This document shows positions 25,683 to 34,114 of a stretch of 64,000 nucleotides of DNA, one piece after another (within the stretch, counting starts at the first letter, position 1; the number at the start of each line of letters is the position of its first letter). The stretch comes from an uncultured Oscillospiraceae bacterium (GTDB taxonomy: Bacteria; Bacillota; Clostridia; Oscillospirales; Oscillospiraceae). Under the pieces are notes generated by a model, which saw only the letters and a list, made by a program, of their open reading frames with translations, was not told the origin of the DNA and made no database searches. The DNA is taken from NCBI GenBank assembly GCA_944385435.1, contig CALWXG010000001.1, positions 62,001-126,000 of the forward strand. The letters are read 5' to 3'. The position numbers and the translations under genes were made by a program.

Positions 25683-26272
25683 GTACCCTTCCGGAAACGT
25701 TGGAGTGCGCCTGCTGGATTGCCCGGCAGCTCTTCGCCCGCCGTCTGTCCAACGGCGCCACCGGAAATCTGAGCTTCCGCTTCGGGCACGCCGTGTACAT
25801 CACCGGGAGCGGCACCTGTTTTGGAAACTTGACCCCGCAGGATTTCGCCTGTGTGGATCTGGAAACCGGACAGGTCGTGGCGGGCCGGCCCAGCAAGGAG
25901 CTGCCGCTCCACCTGGCGGTCTACCGCCGCCGGGAGGACCGGGCAGTGGTTCACATCCACAGTCCCTACGCCACCCTGTGGTCCTGCCTGGAGCCGGAAC
26001 CCCGGGAAGACTGCGTGCCGCACTATACGCCCTACCTTCGGATGAAGGTGGGAAACATCCGTCTGGTGCCCTATGCTCCTCCCGGCTCACCGGAACTGGC
26101 AGAGGCATTCTCATCCGCCGCAGCTCACCCCGGCGCCTGGCTGCTGGCCCACCATGGGATGGTGGTGGCCGGCAAAGACCTGATGAGCGCCTTTGCCGGA
26201 GCGGAAGAACTGGAGGAGAGCTGCCGCCTGGCCTGGCTGCTGCAGGACCGGGGCGCCAGCCGGCTGTCCTGA
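25679..26272 (+). CDS. otnC: class II aldolase/decarboxylase, OtnC-like
   Basis: 197-residue zinc enzyme of the class II aldolase/adducin family. PSKELPLHLAVY holds the catalytic Glu, VHIHSPYAT holds two zinc histidines, LLAHHGMVV supplies the third. In otn pathways OtnC decarboxylates 3-oxo-tetronate 4-phosphate to dihydroxyacetone phosphate and CO2. The OtnK-like kinase 1.5 kb upstream makes this role more likely than fuculose- or ribulose-phosphate aldolase. It ends the operon; a terminator lies about 80 bases downstream. Confidence 0.78.
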   Translation: MSTLPETLECACWIARQLFARRLSNGATGNLSFRFGHAVYITGSGTCFGNLTPQDFACVDLETGQVVAGRPSKELPLHLAVYRRREDRAVVHIHSPYATLWSCLEPEPREDCVPHYTPYLRMKVGNIRLVPYAPPGSPELAEAFSSAAAHPGAWLLAHHGMVVAGKDLMSAFAGAEELEESCRLAWLLQDRGASRLS

Positions 26273-26348
26273 GCAGACCCCCCTTTTTTTCTCTCCCTCC
26301 CCCGGATCATCCTGCCCGGGATCCTCACGCTCAAAACGCTGCCACGCT

Positions 26349-26384
26349 CCGCCCTCTGCCCTCTTCCGGCAGAGGGCGGTTTTT
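26349..26384 (+). terminator. intrinsic terminator of the catabolic operon
   Basis: Twelve perfect base pairs (CCGCCCTCTGCC with GGCAGAGGGCGG), a seven-base loop, then TTTTT. Confidence 0.92.
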
Positions 26385-26418
26385 GTGTTCAGAAAATGTT
26401 TACAAATCTTCCCTCAGC

Positions 26419-26451
26419 TTTCAGCATCCCTTCAGTCCCGGGCATTACAAT
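26419..26451 (+). promoter_or_regulatory. TTTCAG direct repeat and -10 of the Gld-type ABC operon
   Basis: TTTCAG at 26419 and CTTCAG at 26430 (11-base period) precede TACAAT at 26446-26451. This is the same arrangement as the promoter of the two-component system at 15.2 kb, suggesting control by that response regulator. Confidence 0.4.
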
Positions 26452-26538
26452 GAGCTGACCGGGCAGGTCTCGCTCCGAGGGTCTGCCCACCGGAGCGATC
26501 CGGCAAGCGCTCATATCACGTTGAAGGGGGAGCTGAAT

Positions 26539-27540
26539 TTGATCGAAGTCAGCCATCTGACCAAGCGGTACGGCAGCCACACCGCCGTATCCGACCTGTC
26601 CTTCACCATTGACAAAGGGCAGATCTACGGGTTTCTGGGCCCCAACGGAGCCGGGAAATCCACCACCATGAACATCATGACCGGCTGTCTGGCCGCCACT
26701 TCCGGCCTGGTGAAGATCGACGGGCATGATATTTTTGAAGAGCCCCGGCAGGCCAAACGCCGGCTGGGCTATCTGCCGGAACAGCCGCCTGTCTATCTGG
26801 ACCGCACCCCGTGGGAGTATCTCACCTTCGTGGGCCGGGCCAAAGGAATCCCGGACCGGGAACTGCCCGGGCAGATCCGGCGGGTGATGGGTGAAACGCA
26901 AATTGCCGACGTGAGCAGCCGGCTCATCAAAAACCTCTCCAAGGGCTATCGGCAGCGGGTGGGCATTGCCCAGGCCATTCTGGGGGATCCGGAGACGGTC
27001 ATCCTGGATGAGCCCACTGTGGGTCTGGATCCCAAGCAGATCATTGAGATCCGGGAGCTGATTCAGTCTCTGGGCAAATCCCACACCGTCGTCCTCTCCA
27101 GCCACATTCTCTCCGAGGTGCAGGCAGTGTGCCAGACCGTTCTGATCATCTCCAAAGGCAAGCTGGTGGCTTGCGACACTCCGGAAAACCTGGAGCGGCT
27201 GTTTGCCGGTTCCGCCTCCATTGAAATCACCGCCGAGGCCACCGGGGAACAGGTGCGGCGGCTGCTCTCCCCCATCGGCGCCATCTCCCAGTTGGATATC
27301 ATCCGGGAGGAGAACGGCCGGTGCCACGCCCAGCTCACCGGGCAGCCGGAGGACGGCGAGGACATCTGCCGCCGCGTGTTCTTCGCCTTCTGCCGGGAAA
27401 AGCTCCCTCTGCTGCAGCTGAACATGGTCAAGGCCAGCCTGGAGGACATCTTCCTGGAACTCACCGGCGGAGAAGTTTCTGCAGACAGCAGCGGCGCAGA
27501 CGGCACTGCGGAAGCAGAAGAGGAGGTGGAACAGCCATGA
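26539..27540 (+). CDS. ABC transporter ATP-binding protein (Gld/CcmA type)
   Basis: 333 residues. Walker A GPNGAGKST (34-42), Q-loop region GYLPEQPPVYLD, signature LSKGYRQRVGIAQAI, Walker B VILDEPTVGLDP, H-loop SSHILSEV, and a C-terminal extension of about 100 residues typical of ABC-2 exporters. Start is TTG seven bases after GGGGGAG; an open frame runs much further upstream but covers the aldolase and its terminator, so it was discounted. It overlaps the permease start. With the permease, GldG-like and DUF4340 proteins it forms a complex like the gliding-associated GldAFG system; in non-gliding Firmicutes the role is unknown, possibly envelope export or stress defence. Confidence 0.9.
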   Translation: MIEVSHLTKRYGSHTAVSDLSFTIDKGQIYGFLGPNGAGKSTTMNIMTGCLAATSGLVKIDGHDIFEEPRQAKRRLGYLPEQPPVYLDRTPWEYLTFVGRAKGIPDRELPGQIRRVMGETQIADVSSRLIKNLSKGYRQRVGIAQAILGDPETVILDEPTVGLDPKQIIEIRELIQSLGKSHTVVLSSHILSEVQAVCQTVLIISKGKLVACDTPENLERLFAGSASIEITAEATGEQVRRLLSPIGAISQLDIIREENGRCHAQLTGQPEDGEDICRRVFFAFCREKLPLLQLNMVKASLEDIFLELTGGEVSADSSGADGTAEAEEEVEQP

Positions 27541-28403
27541 GCGCGATTTTCCGTCACGAACTCAGCTCCAGTTTTACCAGTCTCACCGGCTATGTATTCG
27601 GAGCTTTTCTGCTGCTCTTTGCGGGCATCTTCACCATGGTATACAACCTGAACTACCAGGTGGCAAATTTCGAGTACGTGCTGGGGCAGATGGCCTTCGT
27701 CTTTCTCATCATCGTGCCCATCCTCACCATGCGGGTTCTCGCAGAGGAGCGGCGGCAGAAGACCGACCAACTGCTCTATTCCCTGCCCCTGTCCATGACC
27801 CAAGTGGTGCTGGGCAAATACGCGGCCGTACTGTGTATGCTCGCTCTGCCTATGGCGGTGATCTGTCTGTACCCCATTCTCCTCTCTGCCTTCGGCAGCA
27901 TATATTTCCCCGCTGCCTACGGCGCCATTGCCGGTTTCTTCCTGCTGGGCGCCGCCCTGTCCGCCATTGGAGTGTTCGTCTCCTCCGTAACGGAGAGCCA
28001 AGCGGTGGCAGCAGGGCTGTGCTTCGTGGTTATGCTGGTCAACTACTTTCTCGACAGCCTGGCAGACTTTGTGTCCTCTTCCGCCTTCACCTCCTTCGCA
28101 ATGCTGGCCATTGTCCTGATTCTTCTGGTGATCATTCTGTGGCGCATGACCCGAAATTCCACCGTAGCCCTGGGCATCGGCGTGGTGCTGGGTGTGGGGC
28201 TGTGTGTGCTCTATGTCCTCCGGGGGGATGAGCTCACCGGACTGGTTCCGGAGCTGCTGAAAAATCTCTCCCTGTTTGAACGGTTCTACACCTTTGTGGA
28301 CGGCATCTTTGATGTAACTGCCGTCGTGTACGATTTGAGCATCATTGGATTTTTCCTGTTCCTGAGTGTACAGTCCATGGAGAAACGGAGGTGGGCGGAA
28401 TGA
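27537..28403 (+). CDS. ABC-2 type permease (GldF-like)
   Basis: 288 residues with six predicted membrane segments. It opens with an amphipathic FRHELSSSFTSLTGYVFGAFLLL stretch, and the cytoplasmic RVLAEERRQKTDQLLYSLPLSMTQVVLGKY loop is the standard coupling block of this permease family. It overlaps the ATPase gene (ATGA) and the next gene (ATGA), so the operon is translationally coupled. It is the membrane partner of the ATPase. Confidence 0.87.
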   Translation: MSAIFRHELSSSFTSLTGYVFGAFLLLFAGIFTMVYNLNYQVANFEYVLGQMAFVFLIIVPILTMRVLAEERRQKTDQLLYSLPLSMTQVVLGKYAAVLCMLALPMAVICLYPILLSAFGSIYFPAAYGAIAGFFLLGAALSAIGVFVSSVTESQAVAAGLCFVVMLVNYFLDSLADFVSSSAFTSFAMLAIVLILLVIILWRMTRNSTVALGIGVVLGVGLCVLYVLRGDELTGLVPELLKNLSLFERFYTFVDGIFDVTAVVYDLSIIGFFLFLSVQSMEKRRWAE

Positions 28404-29881
28404 AATTACCGAACTTTCATCGGTCTGAGCCAAACGTTTCTTCCCATTCCGGCAAATCTGCCAGGCGGAAGGAATCCTTCCGCACCCGGGCTTTCCGGGC
28501 AGGCGGCTACAGCGTTGCCGCCGCTCTCATCGTTCTGGCCATCGCCGTGGCGGCCAACATCCTGGCCGGGGCGCTTCCCTCCCACCTCACCCAGCTGGAC
28601 ACCACCTCCAATCAGCTCTACTCTCTCTCGGAGCAGACGGAAACCTTGGTGTCCGCCCTGGAGGACGACGTCACCATCTACTGGATCGTCCAGTCCGGGC
28701 AGGAGGACAGCCGGATTGACCTGCTGCTGGATCAGTACACCGCTCTCAGTGATCACCTGCAGGTGCAAAAGGTGGACCCGGATGTCTCTCCCGCCTTTGT
28801 CGAGGAATACGAGCTCTCCTACGTGTACAACAACAGCTTTGTCGTGGAGTGCGCCGACGCTTTCCGCTACGTCTCCTACGCCGACGTATACGAGTACGAC
28901 TACACTACTTACGAGTCCTCCTTCGCCGGAGAGGGGGCCCTCACCTCCGCCATCGACTATGTCACCAGCGAAGATCTGCCCAAGCTTTACACTCTCACCG
29001 GCCACGGGGAGTCCTCCCTTCCCTCCGGCTTTGACGGAGCGGTGGAGCAGCAGAACATCGAGACGGAGGAGCTCTCCCTGCTTACCCTGGAGGAGGTCCC
29101 GGAAGACGCCGACGCCATTCTCATCTACAATCCACAGCGCGATCTCTCCGATGACGAGATAGAAAAACTCTCTGCCTATCTGGAATCCGGCGGCAATCTG
29201 CTGCTCATCACCTCGCCTCTCACCGAGCGCAGCGCACTGGCCAATCTGGAGACGCTGATGGAGGAGTCCTACGGTGTGTCCGCTGTGGACGGCATGGTTC
29301 TGGAAGGGGATCAGAACTACACCTACTGGGGCTATCCTTACTACCTGCTGCCGGACGTCAGTTCCCACGACATCACTTCTCCCCTGCTCAGCGACGGGTA
29401 CTACGTGCTGGTCCCCTTCGCCCAGGGTCTGACCGTGGCCGACGAGCTGCCTGAGGGCGTGTCCGTCTCCCAGCTGCTCACCACCTCTGATTCCGCCTAC
29501 TCCAAGCACAACCTGGACTCTGAAACCTATGAGAAGGAGGAGGGGGATACCGACGGGCCCTTTGCCCTGGCGGTGGCCATCACCGACGAAGTAAGCGAGG
29601 ACACCCAGGGCAAGGTGGTGTGGATCGCCTCCGCCTACCTCACTGACGACAGCACCAATGAACTGGTCTCCGGCGGCAACCAGGACTTCTTCCTCAACTC
29701 CCTGAGCTGGATGTTCGGCCAGACAGACAGCATCTCCATCCACGCCAAGAGTCTGAGCTATGACTACCTGACCATCCCCAGCGGCACCGCATCCCTGCTC
29801 ACCGTCCTGGTGGTGGGAATTCTTCCCCTGGCCTGGCTGGGCGTTGGCATCTACATCTGGATCAGGAGGAAACGCAGATGA
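28400..29881 (+). CDS. GldG-like membrane protein of the ABC complex
   Basis: 493 residues: basic cytoplasmic N-terminus (1-35), TM helix about 38-58, a large extracytoplasmic domain, and a C-terminal TM helix followed by RRKRR. The domain shows the Gldg features LDTTSNQLYSLSEQTETLV, ILIYNPQRDLSDDEIEKLSAYLESGGNLLLIT and a final QTDSISIHAKSLSYDYLTIP. The fold resembles a Rossmann-like ABC-type uncharacterised domain. The ATG overlaps the permease stop by four bases and follows a GGAGG at suitable spacing. It overlaps the DUF4340 gene by four bases. Confidence 0.82.
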   Translation: MKLPNFHRSEPNVSSHSGKSARRKESFRTRAFRAGGYSVAAALIVLAIAVAANILAGALPSHLTQLDTTSNQLYSLSEQTETLVSALEDDVTIYWIVQSGQEDSRIDLLLDQYTALSDHLQVQKVDPDVSPAFVEEYELSYVYNNSFVVECADAFRYVSYADVYEYDYTTYESSFAGEGALTSAIDYVTSEDLPKLYTLTGHGESSLPSGFDGAVEQQNIETEELSLLTLEEVPEDADAILIYNPQRDLSDDEIEKLSAYLESGGNLLLITSPLTERSALANLETLMEESYGVSAVDGMVLEGDQNYTYWGYPYYLLPDVSSHDITSPLLSDGYYVLVPFAQGLTVADELPEGVSVSQLLTTSDSAYSKHNLDSETYEKEEGDTDGPFALAVAITDEVSEDTQGKVVWIASAYLTDDSTNELVSGGNQDFFLNSLSWMFGQTDSISIHAKSLSYDYLTIPSGTASLLTVLVVGILPLAWLGVGIYIWIRRKRR

Positions 29882-31314
29882 AACGGAAAAACAGACTGGG
29901 CCTGCTTCTGCTGGCCCTGGTGGCGGTGTGCGCCGCCGCCTTTGCCGCCGTCCGGCTCTCCCCGGACGAGACCGCGGAAGAGGACGCGTCCTTTTCCCTT
30001 CTCTCCCTGGACCCGGAGGACATCTCCCAGCTGAGCTGGGATTACGGAGAGGAGAGTCTGACCTTTGCCTACGATCCGGAGGAGGGCTGGAGCTACCCTG
30101 CAGACAGCGAGTTTCCGCTGAATCCGGCTCTGCTGGAAACCATGGCGGACGCACTGAATGACGTCACCGCATACCGCACCATCGAAGGGGCAGACGACCT
30201 GTCTCAGTATGGCCTGGAGGAGCCCTCCGCCTGCATCCGGATCACTGCAGACGGAACACAATACAGCCTGAACATTGGAGACGAGAGCACCATGGGCGGC
30301 CAGCGGTACGTCTCCACCGGAGACGGGAATGTGTATCTCACTGATTCCGATCTGCTGGACACCTTTTCCTATGGGCTGTATGCCCTGGTGGCGGAGGAGG
30401 AGATTCCCTCCATGACCGACCTGACCGCATTCACCGTAGAGTCGGCCGGCCGAACCCTGCACCTGGTCTATCTGGAGGACAGCGGACGGGCCTACAGCGA
30501 CCACTATGTGTGGTTCCTGGAGGAGGACGGCGGCAGCTACACCACCCTGGACACAGAACTGACAGATTCCTTCGTGGAGAACATCACCTACCTCACCTGG
30601 AGCCAATGCGTCAACTATAAAGCCACTGAGGCAGACCTGGCCCAATACGGACTGGACAATCCCGCCGCTGTAGTCACCGTGGACTACGTGGAGACCACCC
30701 AGGTGGACAGCGGGCTCACTGACGACGACGGAAACGTCATCTATGACACTCAGGAAACCGCCCACACCTTCGTGCTGGAGATCGGCAACTACGACGGCTC
30801 ATACTGCTACGCCCGACTGGCCGACTCCAACATGGTCTATTACATTGACGCCGAGGTAGCAGACGCCATGCTCTATCTAGAGGCCGACGCCCTGCTGCCC
30901 GATGATATTCTCCTCCTGGACGCCGACACTGTGGAGTCCGTGGACGTCATCCTGGACGGGGAAACCTATCACGTGGAGCACGCCGTAGAGGAATCCACCG
31001 ATGATGAGGGCAACACCACAGAGGAGTCGGTGTGGACTCTGGACGGCACGGAGATTGACTTCCAGCCTGTGTTCGCCGATCTGATCTCCCTGGAATCCTC
31101 CGGAAGCCAGGATGGTCTGAGCCCGGAGCGCAGTGCGGAAATCAGCTTTGTTTTCCACCGCAACACCGATGACTTTCAGACCATCGAGCTGACCTTCTAT
31201 CAGTACGACAGCACCAGCTGTCTGGTCGGCTTCAATGGGGAAACCCGCCTGATGACCGACCGGGACGCCGTTGTGGAGCTTGTGGAGGCGGTCAACGAAC
31301 TGGTGCTAGACTGA
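29878..31314 (+). CDS. DUF4340 domain-containing exported protein
   Basis: 478 residues: N-terminal membrane anchor (about 6-23), then an acidic extracellular region built of repeats typical of DUF4340, such as DISQLSWDYGEESLTFAY, YGLEEPSACI and a second YGLDNPAAVVTV, YVSTGDGNVYLTDSDLL and CYARLADSNMVYYID. Family members regularly follow GldG-like genes. The function is unknown; probably a surface partner of the ABC complex. It is strongly acidic (many Asp/Glu). A terminator follows within 70 bases. Confidence 0.82.
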   Translation: MKRKNRLGLLLLALVAVCAAAFAAVRLSPDETAEEDASFSLLSLDPEDISQLSWDYGEESLTFAYDPEEGWSYPADSEFPLNPALLETMADALNDVTAYRTIEGADDLSQYGLEEPSACIRITADGTQYSLNIGDESTMGGQRYVSTGDGNVYLTDSDLLDTFSYGLYALVAEEEIPSMTDLTAFTVESAGRTLHLVYLEDSGRAYSDHYVWFLEEDGGSYTTLDTELTDSFVENITYLTWSQCVNYKATEADLAQYGLDNPAAVVTVDYVETTQVDSGLTDDDGNVIYDTQETAHTFVLEIGNYDGSYCYARLADSNMVYYIDAEVADAMLYLEADALLPDDILLLDADTVESVDVILDGETYHVEHAVEESTDDEGNTTEESVWTLDGTEIDFQPVFADLISLESSGSQDGLSPERSAEISFVFHRNTDDFQTIELTFYQYDSTSCLVGFNGETRLMTDRDAVVELVEAVNELVLD

Positions 31315-31343
31315 CCGACACACCTGCCTTTTTCCCGCCGGAG

Positions 31344-31380
31344 GGCCGGGGGCAAGCCGCTTGTCCCCGGCCTGATTTTT
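31344..31380 (+). terminator. intrinsic terminator of the Gld-type ABC operon
   Basis: GGCCGGGGGCAAG pairs with CTTGTCCCCGGCC (one G-T pair), loop CCG, then TGATTTTT. The next promoter starts two bases later. Confidence 0.85.
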
Positions 31381-31381
31381 C

Positions 31382-31411
31382 TTGACAGGACCATTTCTCC
31401 ACTGGTAAGAT
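31382..31411 (+). promoter_or_regulatory. sigma-A type promoter
   Basis: TTGACA and TAAGAT with 18 bases spacing, directly after the terminator and about 50 bases before the AIM24-like gene. Confidence 0.7.
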
Positions 31412-31460
31412 GGGAGGGGAGGATCTCCCCTTCATCTGAATGTTATAAGGAGGAATTGTT

Positions 31461-32138
31461 GTGAGATACGATATCACCGGCGGTGTGTTCCCTGTGGTGG
31501 TCTGCACCCTCAACGACGGGGAGCAGATGATCACGGAGCGGGGGTCCATGGCCTGGATGAGCCCCAATATGGAGATGGAAACCCGGGGCGGCGGCCTGGG
31601 CAAGATGTTCTCCCGGGCCTTCTCCGGCGAGAGTATATTCCAGAATATCTACACCGCCCACGGCGCGGGGATGATTGCCTTCGGCTCCAGCTTCCCCGGC
31701 AAGATCATCCCCCTGAATATCGCCCCCGGCCGTGAGATGATCCTCCAGAAAAATTCCTTCCTTGCCTGCGAGGCCGGCGTGGACCTGTCCATCCACTTCA
31801 GCAAGAAACTGGGCGCCGGCTTCTTCGGCGGCGAGGGTTTCATCATGCAGCGCCTGTCCGGCTCCGGCGTGGCCTTCGCGGAGATTGACGGTGAGCTGGT
31901 GGAATACGACCTGGCCCCGGGCCAGCAGATCGTGGTGGACACCGGCAACGTGGCCGGCTTTGAGCCCACCGTGATGATGGACATCCGCCAGGTGCCCGGC
32001 CTGAAGAACAAGTTCCTGGGCGGCGAGGGGCTGTTCAACACCCTGCTCACCGGCCCCGGCAAGGTGTGGCTCCAGACCATGCCCATCAGCAACGTGGCCA
32101 TGGCCATCCGGCCCTTCATCCCCACCGGCAACGGCTGA
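31461..32138 (+). CDS. TIGR00266/AIM24 family protein
   Basis: 225-residue, glycine-rich, all-beta protein of the AIM24 family. Blocks seen: MITERGSMAWMSPNMEMETRGGG, IFQNIYTAHGAGMIAFGSSFPGKIIPL, FLACEAGVDLSI, GAGFFGGEGFIMQRLSG, PGQQIVVDTGNVAGFEPTVMMDIRQVPG and FLGGEGLFNTLLTGPGKVWLQTMP. The function is unknown; a single double-psi-like barrel trimer is known structurally for relatives. Start is GTG after AGGAGG. It has its own promoter, so it is independent of the ABC operon. Confidence 0.88.
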   Translation: MRYDITGGVFPVVVCTLNDGEQMITERGSMAWMSPNMEMETRGGGLGKMFSRAFSGESIFQNIYTAHGAGMIAFGSSFPGKIIPLNIAPGREMILQKNSFLACEAGVDLSIHFSKKLGAGFFGGEGFIMQRLSGSGVAFAEIDGELVEYDLAPGQQIVVDTGNVAGFEPTVMMDIRQVPGLKNKFLGGEGLFNTLLTGPGKVWLQTMPISNVAMAIRPFIPTGNG

Positions 32139-32185
32139 GCTGGCTGAAAACCGGCACAATTCCTTGTTTTTGGAGGATTTTGCGG

Positions 32186-32214
32186 TTGCTTTTTCCCCCG
32201 CGACACAGTATAAT
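32186..32214 (+). promoter_or_regulatory. sigma-A type promoter of glnS
   Basis: TTGCTT and a perfect TATAAT with 17 bases spacing. A GC-rich hairpin (GCCGCGG with CCGCGGC) lies in the short leader before the AGGAG site. Confidence 0.7.
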
Positions 32215-32282
32215 GAGCTCTGCCGCCGCGGCCCTACACGCCGCGGCAGCAGAGATTTTTATTTGATTTAGGAGTGATCACC

Positions 32283-33977
32283 ATGCCCGAGGAGTTCAGC
32301 CCCGCCCCCTCCCAGAACTTTATCCATGATTTCATTGATGAGGATATCGCGCCGGGCGGCCAATATGAGGGCATGACGGTACACACCCGTTTTCCCCCCG
32401 AGCCCAACGGCTACCTCCACATCGGCCACTGCAAGGCCCTGACCATCGACTTCGGCACCGCGGAGAAGTACGGCGGCCTGTGCAACCTGCGCATGGATGA
32501 CACCAACCCCACCAAAGAGGACACGGAGTACGTGGACGCCATCCAGGAGGACATCCACTGGCTGGGCTTTGACTGGGGAGACCGGTTCTACTACGCCTCC
32601 GACTACTTTGACAAGATGTATGAGTACGCCGAGGAGCTGATCCAGAAGGGCCTGGCCTACGTCTGTCAGCTCTCTCCGGAGGAGTTCAAGGCCAACCGGG
32701 GCACCATCGGCGTGCCCGCCACCTCCCCCTACCGGGACCGGCCCATCCAGGAGTCCCTGGACCTGTTCCGCCGGATGCGGGCAGGGGAGTTCCCCGAGGG
32801 CTCCATGACCCTCCGGGCCAAGATTGACCTGGCCAGCGGCAACTTCAACATGCGGGACCCGGTGATCTACCGCATCAACTTCGCCCACCACCACCGCCAG
32901 GGGGACAAATGGTGCATCTATCCCATGTATGATTTCGCCCACCCCATCGAGGACGCCCTGGAGGGCATCACCCACTCCCTGTGCTCCCTGGAGTTTGAGA
33001 ACCACCGCCCCCTCTACGACTGGGTGGTGAGCCATGTCTCCATTCCCTACCACAAGCCCCGGCAGATCGAGTTCTCCCGCCTGGGCATCGACCACACGGT
33101 GATGAGCAAGCGCAAGCTGCGCACGCTGGTGGAGGAGGGCCGGGTGTCCGGCTGGGACGACCCCCGGATGCCCACCCTGTGCGGCCTGCGCCGGCGGGGC
33201 TACACCCCCAGGTCCATCCGCAACTTCTGCGAACGGGTGGGGGTCACCAAATCGGACAACACCATCGAGTACGCCTTCCTGGAGTACTGCCTCCGGGAGG
33301 ATCTGAACGAGACCGCCCGGCGGGTGATGGCGGTGCTGCGCCCGGTGAAACTCACCATCGTCAACTACCCCGAGGGCCAGAGCGAGACCTTTGAGGTGGA
33401 GAACAACCCCAACCGCCCGGAGGACGGCACCCGTCCCGTCACCTTCTCCAAACACCTGTATGTGGAGGCGGAGGACTTCCTGCCCGAGCCGGTGCCCAAA
33501 TACAAGCGCCTCTACCCCAACGGCCCCGAGTGCCGGCTGAAGGGTGCCTATCTCATCCGCTGCGTGGGCTATGAGACGGACGAGAACGGCAATGTCACCG
33601 AGATCGCCGCCGAGTACGATCCGGAATCCCGGGGCGGCAATCCCGCCGACGGCCGGAAGGTGAAGGGGGCCACCATCCACTGGGTGGACGCTGCCACCGC
33701 CCTGGACGCGGAGGTGCGGCTGTACGACAACCTGTTCTCCGACCCCGATCCCGACGGAGCGGACAAAAATTTTCTGGACTGCCTGAACCCCAACTCCCTG
33801 GAGGTGCTCACCGGCGCCAAGGTGGAGGCGGGTCTGGCCGGCGCCCGGCCCTCCGACCGCTTCCAGTTCCTGCGCCAGGGCTACTTCTGCGCCGACAGCA
33901 GGGACTCCGCCCCCGGCCGCCTGGTGTTCAACCGGGCCGTGGGCCTGAAGGACAGCTTCAAGCCCCAGGGAAAATAA
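32283..33977 (+). CDS. glnS: glutaminyl-tRNA synthetase
   Basis: Charges tRNA-Gln directly with glutamine. 564 residues, standard length. Class I signatures: FPPEPNGYLHIGHCKAL (HIGH at 46-49) and VMSKRKL (KMSKS-like). The acceptor-domain block GFDWGDRFYYASDYFD and anticodon-binding beta-barrels are intact (YFCADSRDSAPGRLVFNRAVGLKDSF at the end). The ATG, eight bases after AGGAG, was chosen over an in-frame GTG that overlaps the ribosome site. Many Clostridia make Gln-tRNA only via GatCAB, so a dedicated GlnRS is a useful lineage marker. Confidence 0.97.
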   Translation: MPEEFSPAPSQNFIHDFIDEDIAPGGQYEGMTVHTRFPPEPNGYLHIGHCKALTIDFGTAEKYGGLCNLRMDDTNPTKEDTEYVDAIQEDIHWLGFDWGDRFYYASDYFDKMYEYAEELIQKGLAYVCQLSPEEFKANRGTIGVPATSPYRDRPIQESLDLFRRMRAGEFPEGSMTLRAKIDLASGNFNMRDPVIYRINFAHHHRQGDKWCIYPMYDFAHPIEDALEGITHSLCSLEFENHRPLYDWVVSHVSIPYHKPRQIEFSRLGIDHTVMSKRKLRTLVEEGRVSGWDDPRMPTLCGLRRRGYTPRSIRNFCERVGVTKSDNTIEYAFLEYCLREDLNETARRVMAVLRPVKLTIVNYPEGQSETFEVENNPNRPEDGTRPVTFSKHLYVEAEDFLPEPVPKYKRLYPNGPECRLKGAYLIRCVGYETDENGNVTEIAAEYDPESRGGNPADGRKVKGATIHWVDAATALDAEVRLYDNLFSDPDPDGADKNFLDCLNPNSLEVLTGAKVEAGLAGARPSDRFQFLRQGYFCADSRDSAPGRLVFNRAVGLKDSFKPQGK

Positions 33978-33983
33978 CTGCGC

Positions 33984-34018
33984 AACCGGGCCCCTCTTGG
34001 CAGGGGCCCGGTTCTTTT
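33984..34018 (+). terminator. intrinsic terminator after glnS
   Basis: ACCGGGCCCCT pairs with AGGGGCCCGGT around a six-base loop, followed by TCTTTT. Confidence 0.88.
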
Positions 34019-34047
34019 AACGAAACGTAAACACTTCACCCCGGGCA

Positions 34048-34076
34048 TGGACTTTTCAGAGAGGATATGATATACT
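34048..34076 (+). promoter_or_regulatory. sigma-A type promoter of the tagA-like gene
   Basis: TGGACT and TATACT separated by 17 bases, about 40 bases before the GTG start. Confidence 0.6.
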
Positions 34077-34114
34077 GTGTGGAACTGTTTGCAATACCGT
34101 GAGGAGGATGGGCT

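Noticed and set aside
25705..26538. N-terminal extension of the Gld-type ATPase
   Set aside because: The open frame covers the aldolase gene and its terminator out of frame; the TTG behind GGGGGAG gives a normal ATPase N-terminus.
28406..30154. A 582-codon minus-strand open frame opposite the GldG-like gene
   Set aside because: Antisense shadow; the plus-strand gene has a start overlap, ribosome site and recognisable domain.
32215..32282. T-box leader of glnS
   Set aside because: The leader is under 70 bases with one hairpin; no T-box bulge sequence or antiterminator was seen.
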